Shown piece after piece: positions 1 through 8,198 of a DNA stretch of 56,028 nt. A program made the position numbers and the translations under genes. The stretch lies in assembly GCA_035255485.1 (NCBI GenBank), contig DATEZO010000180.1, forward strand, positions 1-56,028, given 5' to 3'. Source of the stretch: DATEZO01 sp035255485. Lineage in GTDB: Bacteria; Pseudomonadota; Gammaproteobacteria; Burkholderiales; Burkholderiaceae_D. Positions within the stretch are counted from its first letter, which is position 1. Every line of letters begins with the position of its first letter. The notes under the pieces are model-generated. The model was not told where the DNA came from, made no database searches, and worked only from the letters and a program-made list of their open reading frames with translations.

Positions 1-864
1 ATCGTGATCGTCATCACCGGCATCATCGCCGGCACGGTGGCGGTCTTTCTGCGGCTGCCGGTGCAGGGCTATGTCGATACCGCGGCGCGCGCAGAGCTGA
101 CCGACATCGCCGATACCGCGCTGCGCCGCATGACGCGCGACCTGCGGCTGGCACTGCCGAACAGTATCCGCCTGACCACCGACGGCAGCGGCAACAAATA
201 CCTGGAACTGCTGCTGACCAAGACCGGCGGGCGCTATCTGGCGGAAGAAGATGCCGCCGGCACCAATTTCCTGAACTTCTCCGATCCCGCCGACCTGACG
301 TTCGATGTGGTCGGCGCGATGCCGGCAGGCGAACAGGCGATCGTGCCGAACGATTTCATCGTGGTCTACAATCTCGGCCCCGGACAGTCGCCGGCGGACG
401 CCTATGCCGATTGCGGCGTCATCCCCGGCTGTAACCGGGCGAGGGTCGCCTCCGCGCCGGCAGGAAACACAGTGACGCTGGTATCGAATCCATTTGCAGC
501 CCAGAAGTCGCCCACGCCGCCAAACGATCCGTTGCCCATGCCGTCGCCGCGCTGGCGCTTCCAGGTAGTGACCACGCCAGTCACTTATGTCTGCAATCCG
601 ACCGCGCATACGCTGACCCGCTACTGGGATTACGCGATCCAGCCAACGCAGCCGGCCTCCCTGGCGTCGCTGGCGTCGGCGCCGGCATGGGCTACGCCGA
701 AAAATGCGCTCTTGGCGAGCAGCGTGAACGGCTGCGAATTCTCGCTCAACAATCTGGTCAGCGTCCGTACTGCGCTGATCGGATTGCAATTGACGCTGCA
801 GAACCAGGCCAATGGCGGCAGCGTCGTGCTGTTTCACCAGGTCCATGTGGATAACACGCCATGA
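1..864 (+). CDS. mshO: MSHA pilus minor pilin MshO, 5' truncated by window edge
   Basis: The reading frame is open from the first base, so the true start and the prepilin leader lie outside the window. What remains begins with the hydrophobic helix typical of type IV pilins and pseudopilins, then an amphipathic stretch (ARAELTDIADTALRRMTRDL) characteristic of MshO-like minor pilins, then a globular domain with Cys pairs. MshO is expected to be a low-abundance subunit that helps start pilus assembly in the inner membrane. The stop overlaps the next start (ATGA), so it is translationally coupled to mshP. Assignment rests on this helix and on the mshP/mshQ neighbours. Confidence 0.8.
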   Translation: MVIVITGIIAGTVAVFLRLPVQGYVDTAARAELTDIADTALRRMTRDLRLALPNSIRLTTDGSGNKYLELLLTKTGGRYLAEEDAAGTNFLNFSDPADLTFDVVGAMPAGEQAIVPNDFIVVYNLGPGQSPADAYADCGVIPGCNRARVASAPAGNTVTLVSNPFAAQKSPTPPNDPLPMPSPRWRFQVVTTPVTYVCNPTAHTLTRYWDYAIQPTQPASLASLASAPAWATPKNALLASSVNGCEFSLNNLVSVRTALIGLQLTLQNQANGGSVVLFHQVHVDNTP

Positions 865-1319
865 TCGCGCGACCCAAACCAGTTATCGGCTGCCGGACAG
901 CGCGCCGCGTGCGCGGTTTCAGCCTGATCAGCGCCATCTTCCTGCTGGTGGTGCTGTCCGCGCTCGGCGTGGCGATGGTCACCATTTCCACTACCCATCA
1001 GACTGCCGCCGCGCTCGACGTGCAGGGCGCGCGCGCCTATCAGGCCGCCCGCGCCGGTATCGAGTGGGGGCTGTACCGGCAGTTGCAGCCGCCGGTCGTT
1101 CCCTGCTTTGCTCCTACCTCGTTCGCGCTACCGGCGGGAAGCACGCTATCGGGCTTCACGGTGACGGTGACCTGCACCCTGACCACAGGGCCCGGCACGC
1201 TGAACCGCTGGCAGATCACGTCCACCGCATGCAGCCAGCCGGCCGGCACGCCTGCCAGTTGTCCCAACCCGAATCCGGGCGCGGACTATGTGCAGCGCCG
1301 CATGCAGGTTGATTTTTGA
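861..1319 (+). CDS. mshP: MSHA biogenesis protein MshP
   Basis: 152 aa protein with an N-terminal basic segment, then a pilin-like hydrophobic helix (GFSLISAIFLLVVLSALGVA, about residues 16-35). The rest is short and Cys-containing, with the ARAYQAARAGIEWGLY pattern seen in MshP/PilX-like proteins. It lacks a strong prepilin peptidase site, as MshP proteins often do. The ATGA overlap with mshO and the position before mshQ give the usual mshO-P-Q order. It is probably a minor pilus or assembly component in the inner membrane. Confidence 0.8.
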   Translation: MIARPKPVIGCRTARRVRGFSLISAIFLLVVLSALGVAMVTISTTHQTAAALDVQGARAYQAARAGIEWGLYRQLQPPVVPCFAPTSFALPAGSTLSGFTVTVTCTLTTGPGTLNRWQITSTACSQPAGTPASCPNPNPGADYVQRRMQVDF

Positions 1320-1343
1320 CGTGGCAAGGTACGTGGCAAGGTA
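1320..1343 (+). repeat. 12-bp tandem duplication
   Basis: CGTGGCAAGGTA occurs twice back to back directly after the mshP stop codon. It is non-coding and looks like a simple duplication; no function is evident. Confidence 0.75.
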
Positions 1344-1371
1344 ACTGTTCAGGCAGGCTGGGAATCGACCC

Positions 1372-1459
1372 GTAGCCCGGATGCAGCGCGAGCGGAATCC
1401 GGGGAATGCGGACCTGGCATGCGCCGACCCCGGTTTGTGCTGCGCTCCATGCAGGCTAC
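1372..1459. repeat. REP/REPIN-like inverted repeat with GTAG...CTAC ends
   Basis: The left arm begins GTAGCCCGGATGCAGCGC. The right arm ends GCGCTCCATGCAGGCTAC and is its imperfect reverse complement. A GTAG tetranucleotide at the foot of an imperfect GC-rich hairpin, paired head to head with an inverted copy, is the signature of REP elements mobilised by RAYT transposases. It sits in the mshP-mshQ gap. No RAYT gene is in the window. Confidence 0.7.
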
Positions 1460-1490
1460 TCCAGGATGCATGGGAAGTTAGGTGACATAA

Positions 1491-1560
1491 GGAGTATTTG
1501 TAAAAACAACATAAAATGCCTAATAAGTACGAGGGCATAAAAAAATACAACAGGGAGTAT
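1491..1560 (+). repeat. Copy A of a three-copy ~70-bp non-coding motif
   Basis: It has the pattern GGAGTAT, 30 nt, TACG, 13 nt, ATACA, 7 nt, GTAT. Two further copies (17704-17773 and 35677-35746) have exactly the same spacing. This copy lies just upstream of mshQ, and its 3' end (AGGGAGTAT) also contains the probable mshQ ribosome binding site. It is the most divergent of the three in its middle part. Confidence 0.5.
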
Positions 1561-1563
1561 AAC

Positions 1564-4500
1564 GTGAGCCTCGAAATCGGTATTGGCCATGGTCAATGCG
1601 GTCGCAATCACCGCCAGCCTGTAACCGGTCATTGGAAAGCCGCGTGGTTCAAGCTGCTGTTCGTCCTGGGCTGCCTGCTGCCGGGTATGGCGCAGGCGGC
1701 CAGAACTGTCAATTCCGTGACGCTGAACGGCGCTACCGCCGTTACGGTAGCCACCAGCGCATCGATCACTACCGCCATCAGAGTCACCACAAACGGCAGC
1801 AATTCGGATGATAACTGGCGCTCCACCGGATGGTGGCTATCAAGTTCGGCAAATGGTTGCGTGGATCATGCCAACTACAATTCGGACGGAACCTATAACG
1901 AAACCTTCACCATTACCGCACCTTCCACGGCCGGTACCTATACCGCTTATTTTGCTGCCTATAATGACGACAGCTGCAGTTTAGGCGAGAGCGCGATATG
2001 GACCATGAATAACGCTGTCACCGTATTCATGCCACCACCAACGGTTTCCTCGATCAATCTCGCCAGCCCGGACCCGGCCGAGCCGGGCAACAGCGTTTCC
2101 TGGACCGTCACCTTCAACCGCAGCGTAAGCGGCGTCGATGCTGCCGATTTCGCGCTGGTCGCGGGCGGTGGCGTGACCGGCGCCGCCATAACTGCCGTTA
2201 CTGGCAGCGGCGCCACCCGCACCGTGACCGCGACCACCGGCAGCGGCAGCGGCACCCTGGGGCTGAACCTGGTCGATAACGACAGCATCGTCGATGGCGG
2301 CGGCCTCAAGCTGGGCGGCACCGGAACCGGCAACGGCAATTTCACCGGACAGGCCTATACCGTCAAGACGTTTTGCTCGCAGCCTGCGAATACGCCGGCT
2401 GGCCTCACGCTCACCTGCGTATGCGACACCTTCGGCCGCGCCAGCCTGAATCCATCCACGATTTTCGGCGCCAACTGGATTCCCTCTACCAGCGACAATA
2501 CGGGAATCCTGCCCGGCATTGTCAATCCCGGCTATTTGCGTTTGACCAATAACACCGGCGATAACGCCAAGGCTGTGACAGTGCCGGGTATCTTTCCCGC
2601 CGCCGGCAACTATATTTCCGTCGAATTCCGCCAGTATGCCTACAACGGCAGCGGCGCTGACGGGATCGCGGTGACACTGTCCGATTACGCCGTGCCGCCG
2701 GTGCCGGGAGCATTTGGCGGCTCGCTGGGATACGCGCCAAAAACTCCGCCCGCGGTAACCAGCAATATCCCGGGATTCGCCGGCGGCTGGATCGGCGTGG
2801 CGATGGATGAGTTCGGCAATTACCAGAATCCGACCGAAGGCCGCATCGGCGGACCGGGCGCAATTCCGGAATCGGTGGCGGTGCGTGGCTCCGGTGCCGG
2901 GATCACCGGTTATCGCTGGCTGAAAGGAACGTCCGGACTAAGTCCCTTGATCGACAACAAAAGCTCCGCGACGCCGTCGCCCGGCTACTACTATCAGGTG
3001 ATCGTGGATGCCACCGATCCGGCCAATGCGACGGTTGCCGTCAATCGCGATACGAGCGGGACCGGCACGGGCTATGCGTCGCTCATCAATCCTTTCAATG
3101 TGTTTACCACGGCGATAGCCAATGGTTTCACCCAGGCGGCAGTGCCGGACAACTGGCAGATTTCCTTCACCGGTTCCACCGGCGGCTCGACCAATATCCA
3201 TGAGATAGCGGGCTTGCGGATTTGCGCCCAGACGGTGTGGCCGCCAAGCGGCGGCACGGCAGCGGGCTTTAGCGTGATCGACGAAGCGTACGGAACGCCA
3301 TCGCTTCCCGTGCAGAAATACGCGCAGGGTCATATTTACATGAAGCTGGCTGGCACACCCTTCAAGCTGAACGTGGCTGCACTCAATGGCGCCGGGCAGA
3401 TTCAGACCGGCTATGCGGCGGGCGGCAACAAATCGGTCACCCTCAAGCTGGTGGACAACAGCGATGGCGTGTGCGTGCTCGACAGCACCAAACCCAATTA
3501 TTGCAGCAGCGCCTGCACCGGCAAGGCGGCGGTGGCCGGCGGCAGCCAGACGCTGACGTTTGCTGCTGCCGACAAGGGGGAAAAGCAGTCGGCCAGCTTC
3601 ACCCTCAATTCGGCCTATCGCAATCTGGCGGCGATCGTCAGCGACGGCTCGGTCAATGCGTGTTCGGTGGATGCCTTCTCGGTGCGGCCGACCGGCGTGG
3701 CTTCGGTGGCATCTTCCAATGCCGATATGAGCAAGTCGAATCTATTTAAAGCCGGCAGCGGCGCTTTTTCGCTGACCGCGACCACCACCGGCATCGCCGG
3801 CAGCCCGAGCGGCTATAACGGAAAACTCAAAATCAACAGCGCCGCGCTGCAGCCGCAAACCGTGGTTCCTCCCGCCGACCCGAATCCTGCCATTAAAGGC
3901 ATGGTGTCGCCGGCCGCATTCCCCAATGCCGCCACAGGGACACCGTCTTCCATCGCTACTGACAACAGCTTCACCTATAGCGAAGTCGGCACCATCGTGC
4001 TGCCAGGCTACGATCCCGCGGTCAACACCACCTCGCTACGCGGCGTGTTCGACGGTGTGGATACCATCAATGAATGCAATGGCATGACGCCGGTGCAATG
4101 CGATGTCGTAAAAGCGCCTACCTGGTCCGGCATCGACAGTGTCAGCGGTAAAAAGGACTGTATTGCCGACAGTTACGCTAATGTCAAATATCTTAATGCC
4201 AGCGATCCGAACGATTCCAATAATGGCAAATATGGTTGCAATTTCGGCCTGGTCGCCAGCAGCGCGAAAATGGGACGTTTCATTCCGGATCATTTCGACA
4301 TCAGCGCGGTATCCATCACGCCGCGCAGCGATGTCGCTGCCGGAGCCGGCTGCACGCCGGGATCAACCTTTACCTACATAGGCGAGCCGTTCCGGCTGAA
4401 CTTCACCCTGCAGGCCATGAACGCCGGCAATGCGGTCACCAAAAACTATACCGGCGCGTATGCCAAACTTTTCACCACCAACTGGCTTGCTTACGGCACG

Positions 4501-5289
4501 CCCGATACCCTGGGGCTGTGGATGATGGCGACCGGCTATCCGGTCGCGCCCGGCACCTGCAAGGCGCTGTTTTCCAACGCCACGCCATCTTCCACCAGCT
4601 TCGCCTGCGATGCCGGCGTTACCGCTCCCGCTGCCATCGCCCGCGCCGCCGGGCCGCGCGTGACGGTGGTACCGACCCCGGCCGCGCCTAACTGGATCGC
4701 GGGCCAAAGCGCGATGGCAGCCGACTTGGTACTGGAGCGCGCCGACAAGCCGGATGGCCCCTATGCCACGCTCAACATCGGCATCGCGCCGCAGGATCTG
4801 GACGGCGTGACGATCAAGACGTCCGACTTCAATCTGGATACCGACAACAACGGCAGCGCCGAGCGCAAGTCGACGACGACGACCGAGGTGCGCTACGGCC
4901 GCCTGCTGATTCCGAACATGTACGGCTCGGAACTGCTCGATCTGCGGGCCGATCTGACGGCGCAATATTGGGGCGGGTCTTCCTTTCGGACGAATACCGC
5001 CGACAGTTGCACCGCAATTCCAGCTGCCAATTTTTCAATCACGTCGGGGCAGGGCAACAGCATCACGACCGCCGTCGGCTGGACCAGCGGCACGCTAGTC
5101 AATGGCGGCGGCGCGCTCAAGCTCAACAAGCCAAGCAATTCCTTGACGAACAAGGGCAGCATCATACTAAGGACCAGCACTACCGCGCCCGCGGCATGGC
5201 CGATCGATCGCTATTTGCCGGGCAGCGGCGTGGAAACCTTCGGCGTTTTCAAAAGCGGACCGGTGATTTACCTGCGCGAAGTGTATTGA
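1564..5289 (+). CDS. mshQ: MSHA biogenesis protein MshQ, large secreted lectin-like protein
   Basis: The GTG at 1564 is preferred over an ATG at 1516. It has AGGGAG six bases upstream and gives a good signal peptide (hydrophobic LLFVLGCLLPGMAQAA). The mature protein of about 1200 aa has an N-terminal beta-rich domain. Next comes an Ig/big-like Ser/Thr/Gly-rich repeat (about residues 155-280), then a domain with the GADGIAVTLSD signature of L-type lectin/concanavalin-like folds (about 290-570). A long C-terminal DUF6701-type region typical of MshQ ends in VIYLREVY. Cys pairs suggest disulphides in the periplasm or at the surface. It is likely an adhesin-like part of the MSHA pilus. Length and domain order fit MshQ; ligand unknown. 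Confidence 0.8.
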   Translation: MSLEIGIGHGQCGRNHRQPVTGHWKAAWFKLLFVLGCLLPGMAQAARTVNSVTLNGATAVTVATSASITTAIRVTTNGSNSDDNWRSTGWWLSSSANGCVDHANYNSDGTYNETFTITAPSTAGTYTAYFAAYNDDSCSLGESAIWTMNNAVTVFMPPPTVSSINLASPDPAEPGNSVSWTVTFNRSVSGVDAADFALVAGGGVTGAAITAVTGSGATRTVTATTGSGSGTLGLNLVDNDSIVDGGGLKLGGTGTGNGNFTGQAYTVKTFCSQPANTPAGLTLTCVCDTFGRASLNPSTIFGANWIPSTSDNTGILPGIVNPGYLRLTNNTGDNAKAVTVPGIFPAAGNYISVEFRQYAYNGSGADGIAVTLSDYAVPPVPGAFGGSLGYAPKTPPAVTSNIPGFAGGWIGVAMDEFGNYQNPTEGRIGGPGAIPESVAVRGSGAGITGYRWLKGTSGLSPLIDNKSSATPSPGYYYQVIVDATDPANATVAVNRDTSGTGTGYASLINPFNVFTTAIANGFTQAAVPDNWQISFTGSTGGSTNIHEIAGLRICAQTVWPPSGGTAAGFSVIDEAYGTPSLPVQKYAQGHIYMKLAGTPFKLNVAALNGAGQIQTGYAAGGNKSVTLKLVDNSDGVCVLDSTKPNYCSSACTGKAAVAGGSQTLTFAAADKGEKQSASFTLNSAYRNLAAIVSDGSVNACSVDAFSVRPTGVASVASSNADMSKSNLFKAGSGAFSLTATTTGIAGSPSGYNGKLKINSAALQPQTVVPPADPNPAIKGMVSPAAFPNAATGTPSSIATDNSFTYSEVGTIVLPGYDPAVNTTSLRGVFDGVDTINECNGMTPVQCDVVKAPTWSGIDSVSGKKDCIADSYANVKYLNASDPNDSNNGKYGCNFGLVASSAKMGRFIPDHFDISAVSITPRSDVAAGAGCTPGSTFTYIGEPFRLNFTLQAMNAGNAVTKNYTGAYAKLFTTNWLAYGTPDTLGLWMMATGYPVAPGTCKALFSNATPSSTSFACDAGVTAPAAIARAAGPRVTVVPTPAAPNWIAGQSAMAADLVLERADKPDGPYATLNIGIAPQDLDGVTIKTSDFNLDTDNNGSAERKSTTTTEVRYGRLLIPNMYGSELLDLRADLTAQYWGGSSFRTNTADSCTAIPAANFSITSGQGNSITTAVGWTSGTLVNGGGALKLNKPSNSLTNKGSIILRTSTTAPAAWPIDRYLPGSGVETFGVFKSGPVIYLREVY

Positions 5290-5340
5290 TGGGCAGCGTT
5301 TTTCCGATAAACCGCATGAAAATTTCCGTATGGAAATTGA

Positions 5341-5360
5341 AACTGTGACTAACTGTGACT
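5341..5360 (+). repeat. 10-bp tandem duplication
   Basis: AACTGTGACT is present twice in direct succession in the mshQ-mshI gap, just upstream of the putative mshI promoter. No role is evident. Confidence 0.6.
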
Positions 5361-5386
5361 TCTCATGTTGACTGAATGAAATATGA

Positions 5387-5415
5387 TTGACATCAATACC
5401 TTATTCACTTAATTT
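5387..5415 (+). promoter_or_regulatory. Putative sigma-70 promoter for the mshI-N unit
   Basis: A perfect -35 hexamer TTGACA (5387-5392) is followed after 17 bp by TAATTT (5410-5415), a weak -10. It lies in the only substantial gap of the msh cluster, 29 bp before the mshI start. It would allow mshI-N to be transcribed separately from mshO-P-Q. Confidence 0.4.
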
Positions 5416-5443
5416 CATTCCACTTCTTGTTTGAATTGTCAGC

Positions 5444-6394
5444 ATGCGTCTGTTTTCAAGAAATAACAAAACCGCGGACTGGATGGCCTTCGATTTTCGG
5501 GATGGCGGCGTATGCGTCGCCACGGTATCGCGGCCTTCGGGCGCCATGCCCAAGGTGAACATGGCCGGCTTCCATGCCGCCGCTGGCGCCGCGCCGGAAG
5601 CGCTGCTGCAGAAAATCGGAAAGGAGCTGCATGCCGACCGCTATCGCTGCACCATGCTGCTGGCGGCGGGCGATTATCAACTGTTGTCGGTGGATGCGCC
5701 CAACGTGCCGCCCGATGAACTGAAGACAGCCATTCGCTGGCGCCTGAAAGACATGCTCGATTACCGCGTCGACGACGCGACAATCGATGTCCTGGATGTG
5801 CCGGTCAACCAGAATGCGGCGGTGCGCAGCCATTTGATGTATGCGGTTGCGGCACGCAACCAGACGATAGAACAACGACAGATCCAATTCGGCAATGCGA
5901 AAATTCCGCTCTCGGTGATCGATATTCCCGAGATGGCGCAACGCAATCTCTCCGCATTGCTGGAGCCTGAGGGGCGTGGCGTGGCCATGCTCTCGTTTGA
6001 GCCGGACGGCGGCCTGCTGACCATTACGTTTGCGGGTGAGCTTTATCTGTCGCGGCGGATCGATGCGGCGCTGGCGCAACTGACGTCATCCGATGTCGAA
6101 CAGCAAGCCGCCTTTCATGATAGGGTGACGCTTGAATTGCAGCGATCGCTTGACCATTTCGATCGTCAGTATCATTTCATCACCTTGTCCAAGCTGGTTC
6201 TGGGACCGTTGGGAAAGGCGGCCGCCGGACTGAGCGCACATCTGGCGGCGAATCTGTATCTTCCGGTTGAGAGTTTCAAATTCGAGGATGTCATCGATAT
6301 TTCCACAGCGCCCGAACTGGCGTCGCCGGAAACGCAGCAACGCTATTTCATGGCAATCGGCGCGGCGCTGCGCCATGAGGAGACGGTGCTGTGA
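5444..6394 (+). CDS. mshI: MSHA biogenesis protein MshI (PilM-like)
   Basis: 316 aa, no signal peptide. The N-terminal segment (DWMAFDFRDGGVCVATVSRP) and the central ELKTAIRWRLKDML motif resemble MshI and the actin-like PilM/GspL cytoplasmic domains. Such proteins form the cytoplasmic side of the inner-membrane platform and bind the N-terminus of a PilN-like partner, which is encoded next (GTGA overlap). It is the first gene of a unit that mirrors pilMNOPQ. No strong Shine-Dalgarno is visible before the ATG. Confidence 0.8.
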   Translation: MRLFSRNNKTADWMAFDFRDGGVCVATVSRPSGAMPKVNMAGFHAAAGAAPEALLQKIGKELHADRYRCTMLLAAGDYQLLSVDAPNVPPDELKTAIRWRLKDMLDYRVDDATIDVLDVPVNQNAAVRSHLMYAVAARNQTIEQRQIQFGNAKIPLSVIDIPEMAQRNLSALLEPEGRGVAMLSFEPDGGLLTITFAGELYLSRRIDAALAQLTSSDVEQQAAFHDRVTLELQRSLDHFDRQYHFITLSKLVLGPLGKAAAGLSAHLAANLYLPVESFKFEDVIDISTAPELASPETQQRYFMAIGAALRHEETVL

Positions 6395-7071
6395 GCCAGC
6401 AGATCAATCTTTTCAACCCGATTTTTCTCAAGCAGGAAAAGTATTTTTCGGCCATCACCATGGTGCAGGCGCTGGGCCTGATCCTGCTGGGATCGGCGCT
6501 GCTGGTTGGCTACACAAACTATCAGATGTCTATCCTGGACAAGGAGGCGCAGTCTGCAAGTGCGCAGCTGGCCCTGGTGCAGGCGCAATTGAACAAGATC
6601 AACATCGCCTACGGCAACCGTCAAAAAGATCCATCGCTCGACAGTGAAGTCCATAAAACCGAAATGGACATTCAGTCACTGCGGGATGTATTCGATATCC
6701 TGAAAACCGGAGAATTTGGTGACAGGAAAGGCTATGCTGAATACATGCGCGCCTTCGCCCGGCAATCGGTTGGCGGCGTGTGGCTGACGGGTTTCGCCCT
6801 GTCCGGCGCCGGTAATGAAATCGAGCTGCAGGGGCGCGCCTTGCAGCCCGAACTGGTTCCAGCCTACATACGAGGCCTGAAGCGCGAACCTGTATTGCAG
6901 GGCAAATCCTTTGCCATGCTGGAAATGAAAAAGCCGCCAATGGAGCCCGACTCAAAGGAGGCGCCATCCGCAGAAAAGCCGCACTTGCCGGTGCCGTATA
7001 TCGAATTCAGCCTGCAGTCTTCCGGCGCAATGAAAGAGCAGGCTGACGCGTCCGGAGTGAGAAGCAGATGA
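6391..7071 (+). CDS. PilN-like MSHA inner-membrane assembly protein
   Basis: 226 aa, starting at a GTG that overlaps the mshI stop. The N-terminal SQQINLFNPIF motif matches PilN/MshI2 proteins, whose short cytoplasmic tail docks on a PilM-like partner. One transmembrane helix (about residues 24-44) follows, then a periplasmic coiled coil (about 50-95) and a small alpha/beta domain. The C-terminal tail is Pro/Glu-rich. It is expected to form the inner-membrane alignment complex with the next gene product (mshJ, PilO-like), with which it overlaps by ATGA. Confidence 0.75.
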   Translation: MSQQINLFNPIFLKQEKYFSAITMVQALGLILLGSALLVGYTNYQMSILDKEAQSASAQLALVQAQLNKINIAYGNRQKDPSLDSEVHKTEMDIQSLRDVFDILKTGEFGDRKGYAEYMRAFARQSVGGVWLTGFALSGAGNEIELQGRALQPELVPAYIRGLKREPVLQGKSFAMLEMKKPPMEPDSKEAPSAEKPHLPVPYIEFSLQSSGAMKEQADASGVRSR

Positions 7072-7808
7072 AGCAGTATTGGCAGCGCATGGCGCTAAAG
7101 ATCGATGCCTTGAGCCTGCGCGAACGCGTCATCATTTTCGCCATGGCGGCGCTCATCCTGATCGTCATGGTCAATACCTTCCTGCTCGATCCGCAGTATG
7201 TGCGGCAGAAGCAGCTCAACCAGAAAATCCGGCAGGAACAGGCGCAAACTGCGGCCTTGCAAGTAGAAATCCAGCAAAAGGCATCCTCCCACCTGGTCGA
7301 TCCGGATACGGCGAACAAGACGCGATTGCAACAACTGAAGCAACAATCAGCGCAAATGCAGCATGCATTGCAGGATATGCAAAAGGGGCTTGTTTCTCCT
7401 GATAAAATGGCTTCATTGCTTGAAGACCTCCTGAAACACAACGGATCGCTGCAACTGGTTTCCCTGAAAACCCTGCCCGTATCCACGCTCACCGAAGCGG
7501 CGGCAGCAACAAAAAAAGCACCGGATGGCAAATCGCCGGAATCGGCAGCGACGCCGGAGAAGGACAAGACCGTAATTCGAGATCAACAGGATGCCAGTCG
7601 TATCGGCAAAGGCATTTATCGGCATGGCGTCGAAATCATCATCCAGGGCGGCTATCCCGAACTGACAAGATACCTGACGCAACTTGAGGCGATGCCCTGG
7701 CAATTATTCTGGGGCAAGGCAAAATTAAGCGTTGATACCTATCCAAAGTCGACCCTGGTCCTGACACTGTTTACCTTGAGTCTGGATGAAAAATGGCTGA
7801 ACCTTTGA
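7068..7808 (+). CDS. mshJ: MSHA biogenesis protein MshJ (PilO-like)
   Basis: 246 aa. A short basic N-terminus with LSLRERV, a single transmembrane helix (about residues 25-45), a long Gln/Lys-rich coiled coil (about 48-125) and a C-terminal periplasmic alpha/beta domain match MshJ/PilO. The low-complexity linker (about 145-170) is rich in Ala, Lys and Pro. The partner is the PilN-like protein encoded upstream. The gene overlaps mshK by 16 nt. Confidence 0.78.
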   Translation: MKQYWQRMALKIDALSLRERVIIFAMAALILIVMVNTFLLDPQYVRQKQLNQKIRQEQAQTAALQVEIQQKASSHLVDPDTANKTRLQQLKQQSAQMQHALQDMQKGLVSPDKMASLLEDLLKHNGSLQLVSLKTLPVSTLTEAAAATKKAPDGKSPESAATPEKDKTVIRDQQDASRIGKGIYRHGVEIIIQGGYPELTRYLTQLEAMPWQLFWGKAKLSVDTYPKSTLVLTLFTLSLDEKWLNL

Positions 7809-8182
7809 GCCGCGCATGCCGGCGCCCAATAGGGCTGGGATTGCTGCTGTGGTCATTGGCATGCACTGCAACGGGGCATGCCGAGACGCTTCCCGATCCG
7901 ACCAGGCCGCCAGACGTGCTCGGCGCGGGGCGGAATGACGATGCGGCTGCAGCGTCCGGCCCGGTTTTGCAATCCGTATTGATCGCACCGGGAAGGCGGG
8001 AGGCGATCATCAGCGGCAAGACGGTCAGGCCCGGAGACAAGTTCGGCGATGCACGCGTCGTCAGGATCGTCGAATCGGAAGTGGTTTTGCGCAACGGCAA
8101 GAGCCTGCTGACATTGAAGATTTTTCCAGGCATTGAAAAACGGCTGAGTTCCGGTGGCAATGCCGGCCATCAGAGACAATGA
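7793..8182 (+). CDS. mshK: MSHA biogenesis protein MshK (PilP-like)
   Basis: 129 aa with a cleavable signal peptide (GLGLLLWSLACTATGHAE). The mature part starts with DPTRPPDVL, the usual Pro-rich opening of MshK/PilP/GspC-type periplasmic proteins. A small beta domain follows (LQSVLIAPGRREAIISG, then VRPGDKF), the HR-like fold that contacts the secretin. It sits directly before mshL, as expected for a linker between the inner-membrane complex and the outer-membrane secretin. Confidence 0.75.
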   Translation: MAEPLSRACRRPIGLGLLLWSLACTATGHAETLPDPTRPPDVLGAGRNDDAAAASGPVLQSVLIAPGRREAIISGKTVRPGDKFGDARVVRIVESEVVLRNGKSLLTLKIFPGIEKRLSSGGNAGHQRQ

Positions 8183-8198
8183 AAACAAGGTTGGAAGA

